The translations under genes were made by a program, and so were the position numbers. 64,000 nt of DNA, taken from NCBI RefSeq assembly GCF_900128445.1, contig NZ_LT671417.1:2429201-2493200 (forward strand), read 5' to 3'. This stretch comes from Thermophilibacter provencensis (GTDB lineage Bacteria > Actinomycetota > Coriobacteriia > Coriobacteriales > Atopobiaceae). Below are positions 16,652 through 24,833 of this stretch, piece after piece; position 1 is the stretch's first letter; every line of letters begins with the position of its first letter. The notes under the pieces were generated by a model. The model ran no database searches and had not been told where the DNA came from. It saw only the letters and a list, made by a program, of their open reading frames with translations.

Positions 16652-17323
16652 TCACTCCACCAGATAGCCCATGCCGCGCTTGGTGAGCACGTAGTCCTCA
16701 ACGCCGATCTTCGCGAGCGTCGCGCGCAGGTGGGAGACGTTCACCGTGAGCGTGTTGTCGTCGACGAACTCGTCCGAGGCCCAGAGCTCCTCCTGGATGC
16801 GCTGGCGGCTCACCACCGCGCCGGCGTTGCGCATGAGCAGCGCCAGGATGCGCAGCTCGTTCTTCGTGAGCTCGGCGGTGCGGCCGCCCGCGCTCACGCG
16901 GCAGCGCGCCGTGTCCAGCACCACGCCGCCGTGGCAGATCTCCGCGGGCGTCGCGCCCTCCCCGTAGCTGCGCTTGAGGACCGTCGCCACGTGGGCGAGG
17001 AGGACCTGGTCGTTGTAGGGCTTGGGCACGAAGTCGTCCGCGCCGAGGGAGAGTGTGAGCAGCTCGTCCATGTCGTTGTCGCGGCTCGTCACCACAATGA
17101 TGGGGACGTCGCTCTTGCGGCGCACCTCGCGGCAGACGTACTGGCCGTCCACGCCGGGGAGGTTGAGGTCCAGGAGCACGAGGTCAGGGGCGGCGGAGAG
17201 AATCTGGGCCGCGGTGTCCGCGAAGTCCGTGAGCGCCACGGCCTCGTAGCCGTTGCGCTCGAGAAGGACGCAGAGCTCGTCGCGCAGCCGGGCGTCGTCC
17301 TCAACCACCAAAAGGCGTCTCAT
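16652..17323 (-). CDS. BceR-type response regulator (OmpR family)
   Basis: The 223-residue protein has a receiver domain starting RRLLVVEDDARLRDEL, phospho-acceptor Asp in LVLLDLNLPGVDG (near residue 51), the conserved switch Thr in IVVTS and Lys in FVPKPYN, then an OmpR winged helix ending YVLTKRGMGYLVE. It should be phosphorylated by the kinase encoded downstream and activate the BceAB-type transporter. The ATG at 17323 follows AGGAGG; the frame reaches further upstream into a REP block. Order on the minus strand is regulator, kinase, ATPase, permease, each gap filled by a different palindrome. Confidence 0.95.
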   Translation of the reverse strand: MRRLLVVEDDARLRDELCVLLERNGYEAVALTDFADTAAQILSAAPDLVLLDLNLPGVDGQYVCREVRRKSDVPIIVVTSRDNDMDELLTLSLGADDFVPKPYNDQVLLAHVATVLKRSYGEGATPAEICHGGVVLDTARCRVSAGGRTAELTKNELRILALLMRNAGAVVSRQRIQEELWASDEFVDDNTLTVNVSHLRATLAKIGVEDYVLTKRGMGYLVE

Positions 17324-17394
17324 GGGGCCTCCTGTCCGCAGGTTCTTCTCGCCACGAGGGTAGCACAGCGGCAGGGCGCGGGCGGCAGGCGCTG

Positions 17395-17605
17395 TGCGAG
17401 CGGGGGTTATGGCAATCCCGGCGCCTGTCGCGTTGCGCGGATGGGGGTTATGGCAATCGGCCCCGGGCGTCAACTGCGCGTTCTTCTCGCCCCGCTGCGC
17501 TTTTCGGAGTTATGGCAGCCGTGCCGCTGCCACAGCCCCCATCCGCGCAACGCCCGTCCGCCCCGGATTGCCACGGCCCTCAAAGCCGCAACGCTACGTC
17601 ACATG
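17395..17605. repeat. Composite REP block, GTTGCG/GGGGGTTATGGCA family, copy 2
   Basis: Units of GTTGCGCGGATGGGGGTTAT-type followed by GGCA recur, with inverted counterparts (CCCCCATCCGCGCAACG) near 17535-17555. GGGCGTCAACTGCGCGTTCT (17465-17484) repeats the spacer seen at 10211-10230 with one base changed. The region from 17340 to the ligase gene otherwise holds only a probable promoter (TATCAT near 17653). Confidence 0.75.
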
Positions 17606-17694
17606 AACGTTACCGCACACGAAGTCGTGCGCCCCTCTCGGCGCGTCCGCGTCTATCATGTCCCCTACGTGTGACAAGAGCGGAAAGGCCCCGT

Positions 17695-19332
17695 ATGACC
17701 ATCGTCGACATGCTGCGCGCAAATGCCGAGAAGTATCCCAGTGAGGTCGCCCTCGTGGAGGTCAACCCCGAACGACGCGAGAATCGCCACATCACCTGGC
17801 GCGACTACGAGCTGGTCGAGACCACCGACGATGAGCCGTTCCGCCGCGAGATGACCTGGTCCGTCTTTGACGAGAAGGCCAACCGCTTTGCCAACCTGCT
17901 GCTCAGCCGTGGCGTGCGCAAGGACGACAAGGTGGCCATCCTGCTCTACAACTGCATCGAGTGGCTGCCTCTCTACTTTGGCGTTCTCAAGTCTGGCGCC
18001 ACGGTGGTGCCGCTGAACTTCCGCTACTCCGCCGACGAGATCGAGTACTGCCTGGACAAGGCGGACGTGAACATCCTCGTCTTTGGCCCGGAGTTCATCG
18101 GCCGCGTGGAGGAGATCGTGGACCGCATCCAGGCCGGCCGCCTGCTCTTCTTTGTGGGCGACGACTGCCCCACCTGGGCCGAGTCATATCGCGAGCTGGC
18201 ATCCCTGTGCTCCTCCGCCGACCCGCGCGTGCCCCTCTCCGAGCACGAGGACGCGGCCATCTACTTCTCCTCCGGCACGACGGGCTTCCCCAAGGCGATC
18301 CTCCACAACCACGAGAGCCTCACGCAGGCCGCCGAGATGGAGCAGCGCCACCACGGCCAGACCCACGACGACGTGTTCCTGTGCATCCCGCCGCTCTACC
18401 ACACGGGCGCGTGCATGCACTGGATGGGAAGCCTGCTCGTGGGCGGGCGCGGCGTGCTGCTGCGCGGCGTCTCGCCCAAGACGGTGCTCGAGACCGCGTC
18501 CAGCGAGGGGTGCACCATCGTGTGGCTGCTCGTGCCGTGGGCGCAGGACATCCTCGTGGCCCTCGAGGAGGGGGCGGTGAGGCTGGAGGACTACCACCTC
18601 GACCAGTGGCGCCTCATGCACATCGGCGCGCAGCCGGTCCCCGCGAGCCTCATCCAGCGCTGGCGCGCGGTCTTCCCGCACCACGACTACGACACCAACT
18701 ACGGCCTCTCGGAGTCGATGGGCCCCGGCTGCGTGCACCTGGGCGTGGAGAACATCGACCACGTGGGCGCCATCGGCGTGCCCGGGTATCGCTGGGAGTG
18801 CAAGATCGTGGACGAGCGCGGCGCCGAGGTGGCGACGGGCGAGGTCGGCGAGCTCTGCGTCAAGGGCCCCGGCCTCATGGAGTGCTACTACAAGGACCCC
18901 GAGGCCACGGCGGAAACGCTCGTCGACGGCTGGCTCCACACCGGGGACATGGCCCGGCGCGACGAGGAGGGGTTCTACTGGCTCGTCGACCGCAAGAAGG
19001 ACGTCATCATCACGGGCGGCGAGAACCTCTACCCGGTGCAGATCGAGGACTACCTCATGGGTCACCCCGCGATCAAGGACGTGGCCGTGATAGGACTCCC
19101 CGACGAGCGCCTGGGAGAGATCGCCGCCGCCATCATCGAGCTCAAGCCGGACGCCGCCCCCCTCACGGAGGAGGACGTCGAGCGGTTCTGCAAGGGGCTG
19201 CCGCGCTACAAGCGCCCGCGCAGGGTCATCTTTGCGCCCGTGCCGAGAAACCCGACGGGCAAGATAGAGAAGCCGGCGCTTCGCGCGAAGTACGGGGCCG
19301 ACGCCCTCGTCGCCCGCGAGACCCGCCACTAG
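17695..19332 (+). CDS. AMP-forming acyl-CoA synthetase, probable aryl/indoleacetate-CoA ligase
   Basis: The 545-residue protein is an ANL-superfamily adenylate-forming ligase: P-loop YFSSGTTGFPKAI near residue 190, A5 motif NYGLSESMG, A7 GWLHTGDMARRDEEG, A8 DRKKDVIITGGENLYP and the catalytic Lys in NPTGKIEK. It joins a carboxylic acid to CoA with ATP, or runs in reverse. It directly precedes indolepyruvate oxidoreductase genes, so its substrate is probably the arylacetyl-CoA made by that enzyme; this is inference from context. The start at 17695 has GGAAAGG upstream. The stop is followed at once by a REP-like palindrome. Confidence 0.92.
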   Translation: MTIVDMLRANAEKYPSEVALVEVNPERRENRHITWRDYELVETTDDEPFRREMTWSVFDEKANRFANLLLSRGVRKDDKVAILLYNCIEWLPLYFGVLKSGATVVPLNFRYSADEIEYCLDKADVNILVFGPEFIGRVEEIVDRIQAGRLLFFVGDDCPTWAESYRELASLCSSADPRVPLSEHEDAAIYFSSGTTGFPKAILHNHESLTQAAEMEQRHHGQTHDDVFLCIPPLYHTGACMHWMGSLLVGGRGVLLRGVSPKTVLETASSEGCTIVWLLVPWAQDILVALEEGAVRLEDYHLDQWRLMHIGAQPVPASLIQRWRAVFPHHDYDTNYGLSESMGPGCVHLGVENIDHVGAIGVPGYRWECKIVDERGAEVATGEVGELCVKGPGLMECYYKDPEATAETLVDGWLHTGDMARRDEEGFYWLVDRKKDVIITGGENLYPVQIEDYLMGHPAIKDVAVIGLPDERLGEIAAAIIELKPDAAPLTEEDVERFCKGLPRYKRPRRVIFAPVPRNPTGKIEKPALRAKYGADALVARETRH

Positions 19333-19412
19333 GCGTGCAAGGCGTGCAAAGGGGACAGTCACTTTTGCACGCATACGAAGCGGCGTGCAAAAGTGACTGT
19401 CCCCTTTGCACG
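19333..19412. repeat. REP-like palindrome pair, GTGCAAA-GGGGAC family, copy 3
   Basis: Two facing units (about 19343-19370 and 19384-19412) begin right after the ligase TAG stop and end 15 bases before the iorA ATG, so they fill the gap inside this operon. Confidence 0.88.
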
Positions 19413-19427
19413 CAGGAGAGGAGAGAC

Positions 19428-21197
19428 ATGGACAAGCATCTCATGTCCGGAAACGAGGCCATCGCCCAGGGCGCCTGGGAGGCGGGCGTCGCGGTTGGCG
19501 TCGGCTACCCCGGCACGCCGTCCACCGAGACGCTCGAGGCGCTCGTGCGCAAGGACGGCGTCTACTGCGAGTGGTCCCCCAACGAGAAGGTCGCCTTCGA
19601 GGTGGGCCTCGGCGCCGCCATCGCCGGCGTGCGCGCGCTCGTCACGATGAAGCACGTGGGCGTCAACGTTGCCGCCGACCCCTTCATGGCCGCCGCGTCC
19701 ACCGGCGTGAACGCAGGCCTCGTGCTCCTGGCCGCGGACGACCCCTCCTGCTACTCGTCCCAGAACGAGCAGGACTCGCGCTTCTACGCCGCCTTCGGCC
19801 GCATCCCCTGCCTCGACGTCGCCGACTCGCAGGACTGCTACGAGATGACCCGAGCCGCCTTCGAGCTCTCCGAGCGCTTCGACACGCCGGTCATGCTGCA
19901 CGAGACCATGCGCATCGCGCACACCCGCACCCTGGTGGCCGCCGCCGGCGCGCGCGAGGCCGCGGCCCCGCGCGACTACGCGGACGACATCCCCAAGTAC
20001 GTCATGATGCCCGCCAACGCCGTCAAGCGCCGCGCGGTGGTCGACGAGCGCCAGGCCGCGCTCGAGGAATACGCGGAGACCTGCCCGTACAACGTGGTGG
20101 AGATGCGTGACGAGAAGATCGGCGTCATCTGCGCCGGTGCCGTCTACCAGCACGTCCGCGAGGCACTGCCCGAGGCCTCCACGTTCAAGCTCGGCCTCGC
20201 CTGGCCGCTGCCGGCCCGCGCGCTCGCCGACTTTGCCGCGTCCGTCGACGCGTGCTACGTCATCGAGGAGGCCAGCGACTACTTCTCCTCGCGCGTCCGC
20301 GCCCTCGGCATCCAGCTCGCCGAGCCGCCCGCCGCGCCGCTCCCCGTTGCCGGCGAGCTCAAGCCCCAGCTCATCCGCGCCGCCTTCGGCGCGGAGCAGC
20401 CCGCGCACCTCGACCCCGCCACCGACCTCCCGCCGCGCCCGCCGGCGTTCTGCCCCGGCTGCCCGCACCGCCTCGTCTTCTGCGAGCTGCGCCGCCTCAA
20501 GGCCATCGTCACCGGCGACATCGGCTGCTACACGCTCGGCGCCGTCGCGCCCTACGGCGCGTGCCACACGGTCATCGACATGGGCGCCTCGCTCTCCATG
20601 GCGCACGGCATGGAGCTCGCCGGCGCCACCGAGCGCACCGGCCGCCCCGTCGTGGGCGTCATCGGCGACTCCACCTTCGCGCACTCCGGCATCACGAGCA
20701 TGCTCGGCACCATCTACAACGGTGGCACCGGCACCCTCTGCATCCTGGACAACCGCACCACGGCCATGACCGGCACGCAGGGCAACCCCGTGAACGGCGT
20801 CACCCTCACGGACAGCTCGCACAAGATAGGCCCGCTGGACAGCCCGAGCGGCAAGGCGCTCGACCTTCTCGCCCTGTGCCGCGCGATGGGCGTGGAGGAC
20901 GTGGCCGAGGTGGACGCGCAGGACCTCCAGGCCGTGCGCGCCGCGCTCAAGGCCGCCACGTCCGCGACCGACCGCCTCTCCGTCATCGTCTTCAAGGCCC
21001 CGTGCCGCCTCATCGACCGCAGCCGTGGCAAGCTGCCCACCATCCGCGGCTGCCGCGCGTGCGGCCAGTGCATCAAGATCGGCTGCCCCGCCCTCGGACG
21101 CGCCAAGGACGGCACGGCCGCGATCGACCCCACCCAGTGCGTCGGGTGCGACCAGTGCGTCCAGTCCTGCCCGTTCGGCTGCATCACGAAGGAGTAA
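19428..21197 (+). CDS. iorA: Indolepyruvate:ferredoxin oxidoreductase, alpha subunit
   Basis: The 589-residue protein matches IorA. The N-terminal domain starts LMSGNEAIAQGAWEAGV with GYPGTPSTETLE. A TPP-binding domain contains GDIGCYTLG and the GDSTFAHSG metal-binding segment. The C-terminus carries two iron-sulfur motifs, CRACGQCIKIGCP and CVGCDQCVQSCPFGC. With IorB it decarboxylates indolepyruvate and related aryl pyruvates to aryl-acetyl-CoA while reducing ferredoxin, in amino acid fermentation. The start is set by AGGAGAGGAG just before the ATG. The beta gene follows after three bases. Confidence 0.96.
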   Translation: MDKHLMSGNEAIAQGAWEAGVAVGVGYPGTPSTETLEALVRKDGVYCEWSPNEKVAFEVGLGAAIAGVRALVTMKHVGVNVAADPFMAAASTGVNAGLVLLAADDPSCYSSQNEQDSRFYAAFGRIPCLDVADSQDCYEMTRAAFELSERFDTPVMLHETMRIAHTRTLVAAAGAREAAAPRDYADDIPKYVMMPANAVKRRAVVDERQAALEEYAETCPYNVVEMRDEKIGVICAGAVYQHVREALPEASTFKLGLAWPLPARALADFAASVDACYVIEEASDYFSSRVRALGIQLAEPPAAPLPVAGELKPQLIRAAFGAEQPAHLDPATDLPPRPPAFCPGCPHRLVFCELRRLKAIVTGDIGCYTLGAVAPYGACHTVIDMGASLSMAHGMELAGATERTGRPVVGVIGDSTFAHSGITSMLGTIYNGGTGTLCILDNRTTAMTGTQGNPVNGVTLTDSSHKIGPLDSPSGKALDLLALCRAMGVEDVAEVDAQDLQAVRAALKAATSATDRLSVIVFKAPCRLIDRSRGKLPTIRGCRACGQCIKIGCPALGRAKDGTAAIDPTQCVGCDQCVQSCPFGCITKE

Positions 21198-21200
21198 GCA

Positions 21201-21833
21201 ATGGCAGATACCGAGAAGAGCGTGCAGAGGGGACAGGCACTTTTGCACGGCACCAAGACCATCCTCCTCGTGGGCGTGGGCGGACAGGGCACGATCCTCG
21301 CGGGCAAACTGCTGGCGACGGTCGCCGCCGGAGCCGGGCTCGACGTCAAGGTCTCCGAGATCCACGGCATGAGCCAGCGCGGCGGCTCGGTGAGCACGGT
21401 CATCCGCCTGGGCGAGCACGTCTCCACCATGGTCTGCGACGACGGCTGCGCCGACGTGGTGGTGGCCTTTGAGGCCGTGGAGGCCCTGCGCGCCCAGCAC
21501 TACCTCGCCGAGGGCGGAAAGATGTTCGTGAACGACGAGGAGATCACCCCGGTCTCGGTGAACATCGGCAACTTCGCGATGCCCGAGCGCGTGGACGAGC
21601 GCCTGCGCGAGCTGGGCGCCCACCTACTGGACGCCGGCGTGATCGCGCGCGGCCTGGGCGCCCCCCGCTCCACCAACGTGGTGCTCGTGGGCGCGCTCTC
21701 CACGGCGCTGCCCTTCGACGCCGACCTCTGGCGCGACGCCGTGCGCGCCTGCGTGCCGCCCGCGACCGTGGAGGCGAACCTCGCCGCCTTCGACGCCGGC
21801 CGCGACGCGGCGCTTCGCGGCGAGGCGCGCTAG
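21201..21833 (+). CDS. iorB: Indolepyruvate:ferredoxin oxidoreductase, beta subunit
   Basis: The 210-residue protein has the IorB core KTILLVGVGGQGTILAGKLL, EIHGMSQRGGSVSTVIR and the C-terminal NVVLVGALSTALPF helix region. It is the gamma-type domain partner that completes the iorA active site. The first 18 residues (MADTEKSVQRGQALLHGT) are not IorB-like: they are translated from a REP-like palindrome that lies in frame at 21221-21249 between start codon and core. GGAG precedes the ATG, so translation most likely does begin upstream of the repeat. Loss of frame would abolish the protein, so the insertion length has been kept in frame. Confidence 0.94.
   Translation: MADTEKSVQRGQALLHGTKTILLVGVGGQGTILAGKLLATVAAGAGLDVKVSEIHGMSQRGGSVSTVIRLGEHVSTMVCDDGCADVVVAFEAVEALRAQHYLAEGGKMFVNDEEITPVSVNIGNFAMPERVDERLRELGAHLLDAGVIARGLGAPRSTNVVLVGALSTALPFDADLWRDAVRACVPPATVEANLAAFDAGRDAALRGEAR
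21221..21249. repeat. REP-like palindrome inside the iorB coding region, copy 4
   Basis: The GTGCAGAGGGGACAGGCAC half followed by TTTTGCACG is a variant of the family at 15402 and 19333. It adds roughly ten codons to the iorB N-terminus. Confidence 0.85.
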
Positions 21834-21863
21834 CGAGAAGGGCGGCCCGCCCGCTCTTCTCGC
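21833..21863. terminator. Hairpin at the end of the ligase-iorAB unit
   Basis: GCGAGAAG (21833-21840) pairs with CTTCTCGC (21856-21863), with further GC pairing inside. It overlaps the last base of the iorB stop. Confidence 0.55.
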
Positions 21864-21878
21864 CGCCAGAGACGACGT

Positions 21879-21910
21879 GGCCCCGGCCGCCCGTATGGGA
21901 GGCCGGGGCC
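21879..21910. terminator. Second hairpin downstream of iorB
   Basis: A 10-base stem GGCCCCGGCC/GGCCGGGGCC is followed by CTTCTCGTCT, a weak T-rich tail. It probably terminates the ligase-iorAB transcript together with the preceding hairpin. The 21911-22157 stretch shows no gene. Confidence 0.6.
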
Positions 21911-22157
21911 CTTCTCGTCTGGTGGGCTGGCGCGTCCCCCGACCACGCCAACCCATTGCGTTCGGGGGATGTAAAGCAATCATACCCCATTTTCCTGCCC
22001 GTATTCCCCCACGACTCGTTTGCCGCCCGCACCGACGCTGCGTCATGCCCTTCTCCCCGAACAAATCCGACCGTCCGCGAACGCGTTACTTCCGCGGGGG
22101 CCCGCACGGGGTAGGCTTTTGTAATCCGCAAGTAAACCGACTTAGGTGGTGATTTCC

Positions 22158-22529
22158 ATGGGTCAGTACGTCGTGGTTGAGAACGAGGGCCGCTACTGCT
22201 TCAACCTCTGCGCCAGCAACGGGCACATCCTCATGTCCTCGATCATCTTCCCGTCCAAGGACGAGTGCCTGCACGGAATCGAGTGCGTGCGCGCCTCCGC
22301 CGCCGACGCCGAGATCGAGGACAGCACCGTTGACGCCTTCGATCGCGAGTCCACGCCCAAGTTCCGCATCTACGAGGACTTCGACGGCCACTTCTTCTTC
22401 CGCTTCATCACCCACGAGGCGGGCGACATCGCGCGCTCCCACACCTACGAGCTCAAGGAGTCCCTGCTTCGCCGCATCGAGCGGACCCGCGCGGAGTGCG
22501 ACTCCTCTCTTGCCGCGGACGAGAACTAG
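22158..22529 (+). CDS. DUF1508 (YegP-like) protein
   Basis: The 123-residue soluble protein contains the YegP/DUF1508 pattern twice in looser form: GRYCFNLCASNGHILMSSII followed by PSKDECLHGIECVRASAADA, then KFRIYEDFDGHFFFRF. DUF1508 folds into small beta-rich halves of unknown molecular role, often linked to stress or envelope function. The start at 22158 has AGGTGG seven bases upstream; four codons of open frame precede it. It is monocistronic with a terminator at 22576-22606. Confidence 0.75.
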   Translation: MGQYVVVENEGRYCFNLCASNGHILMSSIIFPSKDECLHGIECVRASAADAEIEDSTVDAFDRESTPKFRIYEDFDGHFFFRFITHEAGDIARSHTYELKESLLRRIERTRAECDSSLAADEN

Positions 22530-22575
22530 CGGCTCTCGGCCGGCGCTCCGCCGGCGACAAGAACGTTGACTCGGC

Positions 22576-22606
22576 ACGCCCCCGGGACCTGCATGCCCGG
22601 GGGCGT
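22576..22606 (+). terminator. Terminator-like hairpin after the DUF1508 gene
   Basis: An 11-base perfect stem (22576-22586 with 22596-22606) sits 46 bases after the stop, without a strong T-run. Confidence 0.65.
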
Positions 22607-22613
22607 CTGCGAG

Positions 22614-22677
22614 TTGGGGACAGTCCCCAATTTGCAGAAAAGTTTTATGTGATTTGGGGACTGTCCCCAATTTGCAG
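22614..22677. repeat. Two REP-like units, AATT-GGGGAC family, copies 2 and 3
   Basis: Two palindromes TTGGGGAC(A/T)GTCCCCAA (22614-22630 and 22654-22670), each followed by TTTGCAG, are in direct repeat. They match the copy at 4321-4347 beside the broken aquaporin gene, including the TTATGTG that precedes it. Confidence 0.85.
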
Positions 22678-22706
22678 ACCCACCTCGCAGACACAGGGAG
22701 GAAGCC

Positions 22707-23753
22707 ATGGACATGACGGGGGTGCGGCTCACGGAGCTCGTGGAGGCCGCAGGATGCGCGGCCAAGATCGCGCCGGGCGAGCTCGCGGGCGTGCTCTCCG
22801 GGCTGCCGCGCCTGGACGCGCCGGAGCTCGTGGTGGGCTTTGACGCCTCCGACGACGCGTGCGTGTGGGACCTCGGCGACGGTCGCGGCCTCATCGCCAC
22901 GACGGACTTCTTCCCGCCCATGGTGGACGACCCGTTCCTGTTTGGCCAGGTCGCGGCCACCAACGCGCTTTCGGACGTCTATGCGATGGGCGGCCGGCCC
23001 GCGCTGGCGCTCAACCTCCTGTGCTTCCCCAACTGCCTTGGCATCGAGGTCGCCGGGCAGATCCTGGCCGGCGGCGCCGAGGCATGCCGGCGCGCAGGGT
23101 GCGTGGTGGCGGGCGGCCACTCGATCAACGACCACGAGCCCAAGTACGGCCTCGCCGTCACGGGGTTCGTGCGGCTGGACGAGCGGCTGGAGAACGGAGG
23201 GGCGCGGGCGGGAGACGCGCTCGTGCTCACCAAGGCTCTCGGCACGGGCGTCCTCACCACCGCGCACAAGGGCGGCCTTCTGGACGACGCCGGCGTGCGC
23301 GTGGCCACGGACTCCATGGCCACGCTCAACGAGGCGCCCATCCGCCTAGCGCGCGAGCTGGGCGCCTGGCCGCACGCGGCCACGGACGTCACGGGCTTCT
23401 CCCTCCTGGGCCATGCCTGCGAGATGGCCGAGGCCTCGGGCGTGACGCTCGAGGTGGACGCCGCCTCCGTGCCGCTCATGGCGCGCGCCCGCGAGATGGC
23501 GGCCATGGGGCTCATCCCCGCCGGGGCCTATCGCAACCGCGACTTCTTCGGCCCCCGCGTGGCGCTCGACGACGCCCTGCCGCTCGACCTCACCGACGTG
23601 CTCTTCGACCCGCAGACCTCGGGCGGCCTGCTCCTGGCGCTGCCCAAACTGGACGCGGAGCACCTGGTGGGAGCCCTGCGCAAAGAGGGCCTTCCCGCAG
23701 CAGTCATCGGTCGCGCCCTCCCCTGCGGCGAGAAGAGCGTGGTCGTGGCGTAG
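22707..23753 (+). CDS. selD: Selenide, water dikinase (selenophosphate synthetase)
   Basis: The 348-residue protein matches SelD: the catalytic Cys and Lys in AAGCAAKIAPGEL (Cys17, Lys20), ATP/metal residues in TTDFFPPMVDDPFLFG, GGHSINDHEPKYGLAVTG, and the C-terminal domain TDVTGFSLLGHACEMAEASG and DPQTSGGLL. It makes selenophosphate from selenide and ATP, the donor for selenocysteine, selenouridine or a labile selenium cofactor. The catalytic position is Cys, not selenocysteine. GGGAGG precedes the ATG. No selA, selB, selC, ybbB or yqeB/yqeC lies in this window, so the end use of selenium is not shown here. Confidence 0.96.
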   Translation: MDMTGVRLTELVEAAGCAAKIAPGELAGVLSGLPRLDAPELVVGFDASDDACVWDLGDGRGLIATTDFFPPMVDDPFLFGQVAATNALSDVYAMGGRPALALNLLCFPNCLGIEVAGQILAGGAEACRRAGCVVAGGHSINDHEPKYGLAVTGFVRLDERLENGGARAGDALVLTKALGTGVLTTAHKGGLLDDAGVRVATDSMATLNEAPIRLARELGAWPHAATDVTGFSLLGHACEMAEASGVTLEVDAASVPLMARAREMAAMGLIPAGAYRNRDFFGPRVALDDALPLDLTDVLFDPQTSGGLLLALPKLDAEHLVGALRKEGLPAAVIGRALPCGEKSVVVA

Positions 23754-23767
23754 ACCCCACGACACCG

Positions 23768-24277
23768 CTATCCGTCGAGAAGGGCAGAGAGATTGCGGGC
23801 AAAGCGCTCGCGATCCTCGTTGGTGAAGGCGGCGGGCCCGCGCGTCCGGCCTCCCGTGCGTCGCAACTTCTTCTCCTCGTGGCGAATGAAGAGGTCCATG
23901 TCGATCGTCGCCCTTGAGTACACGCGCCCGCGCACGCCAATAGCGGCCGCCCCACGTCCCAGCACCATGCTCGCAAGGCCGATGTCCTGCGTGACCACCA
24001 CGTCATCTGGCTGCAGGCGCTCCACGATGGCAAAGTCCGCGCTATCCGCCCCGACGGACACGTCGAGCACGTCGACCCAGAACCCGCCGTGCTTGGCATC
24101 GCGGCCGCGGGCCCGCTCGGGGCCGCGCGGGTCATCCCGTCGGACGTGCCGTTCAAGGTTCTGCGTGGTGTTTCCCACAATGACCACCGGCACCCGCGCC
24201 CGTCGCGCGCAGGCGAGGGCCTCGCGCGTGACCGGGCACGCGTCGGCGTCAATGTAGAGGGTACGACTGTGGGCCAC
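23768..24277 (-). CDS. YaiI/YqxD family protein (DUF188, PIN-like fold)
   Basis: The 169-residue protein has the UPF0178 pattern: LYIDADACPVTREALACA at the N-terminus, VIVGNTTQN, FAIVERLQPDDVVVTQDIGLA and the C-terminal GPAAFTNEDRERFARNL. The family has a PIN/NYN-like fold with conserved Asp residues, suggesting nuclease activity that is unproven. The start is GTG at 24277 with AGGAGG upstream. It converges on selD with only 14 bases between the stops, and follows the XRE/zinc ribbon gene region on the minus strand. Confidence 0.9.
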   Translation of the reverse strand: MAHSRTLYIDADACPVTREALACARRARVPVVIVGNTTQNLERHVRRDDPRGPERARGRDAKHGGFWVDVLDVSVGADSADFAIVERLQPDDVVVTQDIGLASMVLGRGAAAIGVRGRVYSRATIDMDLFIRHEEKKLRRTGGRTRGPAAFTNEDRERFARNLSALLDG

Positions 24278-24289
24278 CCGCTCCTCCTC

Positions 24290-24751
24290 TTAGCGCGCCT
24301 CGCCCCCATACCAGCGGCGCAGCGTGGGCAGCACCGCGCCGAGCAGCGACGACGCCTCGTCCGCCGTCCAGCCCATCGCCTTGGCCATGCGCGGGGCGCA
24401 GTCCTCGATCATCTCGTCCATCGTGACGTCCTCGACGTAGGCGCCGTCATCGTAGCACCACCGGCAGAGGTCACCCACCTCGGAGCCGTCCGCCTCGTGG
24501 CCGTGCTGGCCGGGCGCGGCGAACAACATGCCGCAGCTCTGGCAGTAGTGCTCCGGCATGTCGAGGAGTGCCGTCACGGGGACGTCAAGCTCGCGGGCAA
24601 TGAGCTTGATCATGTCAATGCCGGGCTCAGTGGCACCGGTCTCCCAGCGACTGACTGCCTGGCGGGTGATGTAGAGCCTTCGCGCCAGCTCCTCCTGCGT
24701 GAGCCCTCGCTCGCGCCGCAGGCGGGACAGCGCGTCCTTGAGCATGAGCAT
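24290..24751 (-). CDS. XRE-family regulator fused to a zinc ribbon domain
   Basis: The 153-residue protein starts with a helix-turn-helix (residues about 5-60: LSRLRRERGLTQEELARRLY, ITRQAVSRWETG) and continues into a putative zinc ribbon of the PF12674 type, with CQSCGM and LCRWCYDDGAYV supplying four Cys, then EMIEDCAPRMAKAMGW. Such fusions occur in Firmicutes and Actinobacteria as small sensors of unknown ligand. The start at 24751 follows AGGAGACG; the upstream frame continues to 24883 without a good site. Its end is 12 bases before the DUF188 GTG. Confidence 0.88.
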   Translation of the reverse strand: MLMLKDALSRLRRERGLTQEELARRLYITRQAVSRWETGATEPGIDMIKLIARELDVPVTALLDMPEHYCQSCGMLFAAPGQHGHEADGSEVGDLCRWCYDDGAYVEDVTMDEMIEDCAPRMAKAMGWTADEASSLLGAVLPTLRRWYGGEAR

Positions 24752-24833
24752 GGGACGTCTCCTCTCATCCGGATTCTTCTTCCCCATTGTCCGGGGGGCG
24801 GCGCAAGAGCCAAGCAACAGATCGTTGCGCGGA

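Noticed and set aside
15402-19412. Repeated GTGCAAA palindromes considered as a CRISPR array
   Set aside because: Units are unevenly spaced in separate intergenic gaps, are palindromic and have no regular spacers or cas genes.
17961-21197. A long frame joining the ligase region to iorA
   Set aside because: The part before 19428 is an out-of-frame reading of the ligase; IorA begins at a well-placed ATG with its own ribosome binding site.
22707-22770. Selenocysteine in the SelD active site
   Set aside because: The catalytic codon is an ordinary Cys codon and no in-frame TGA is present.
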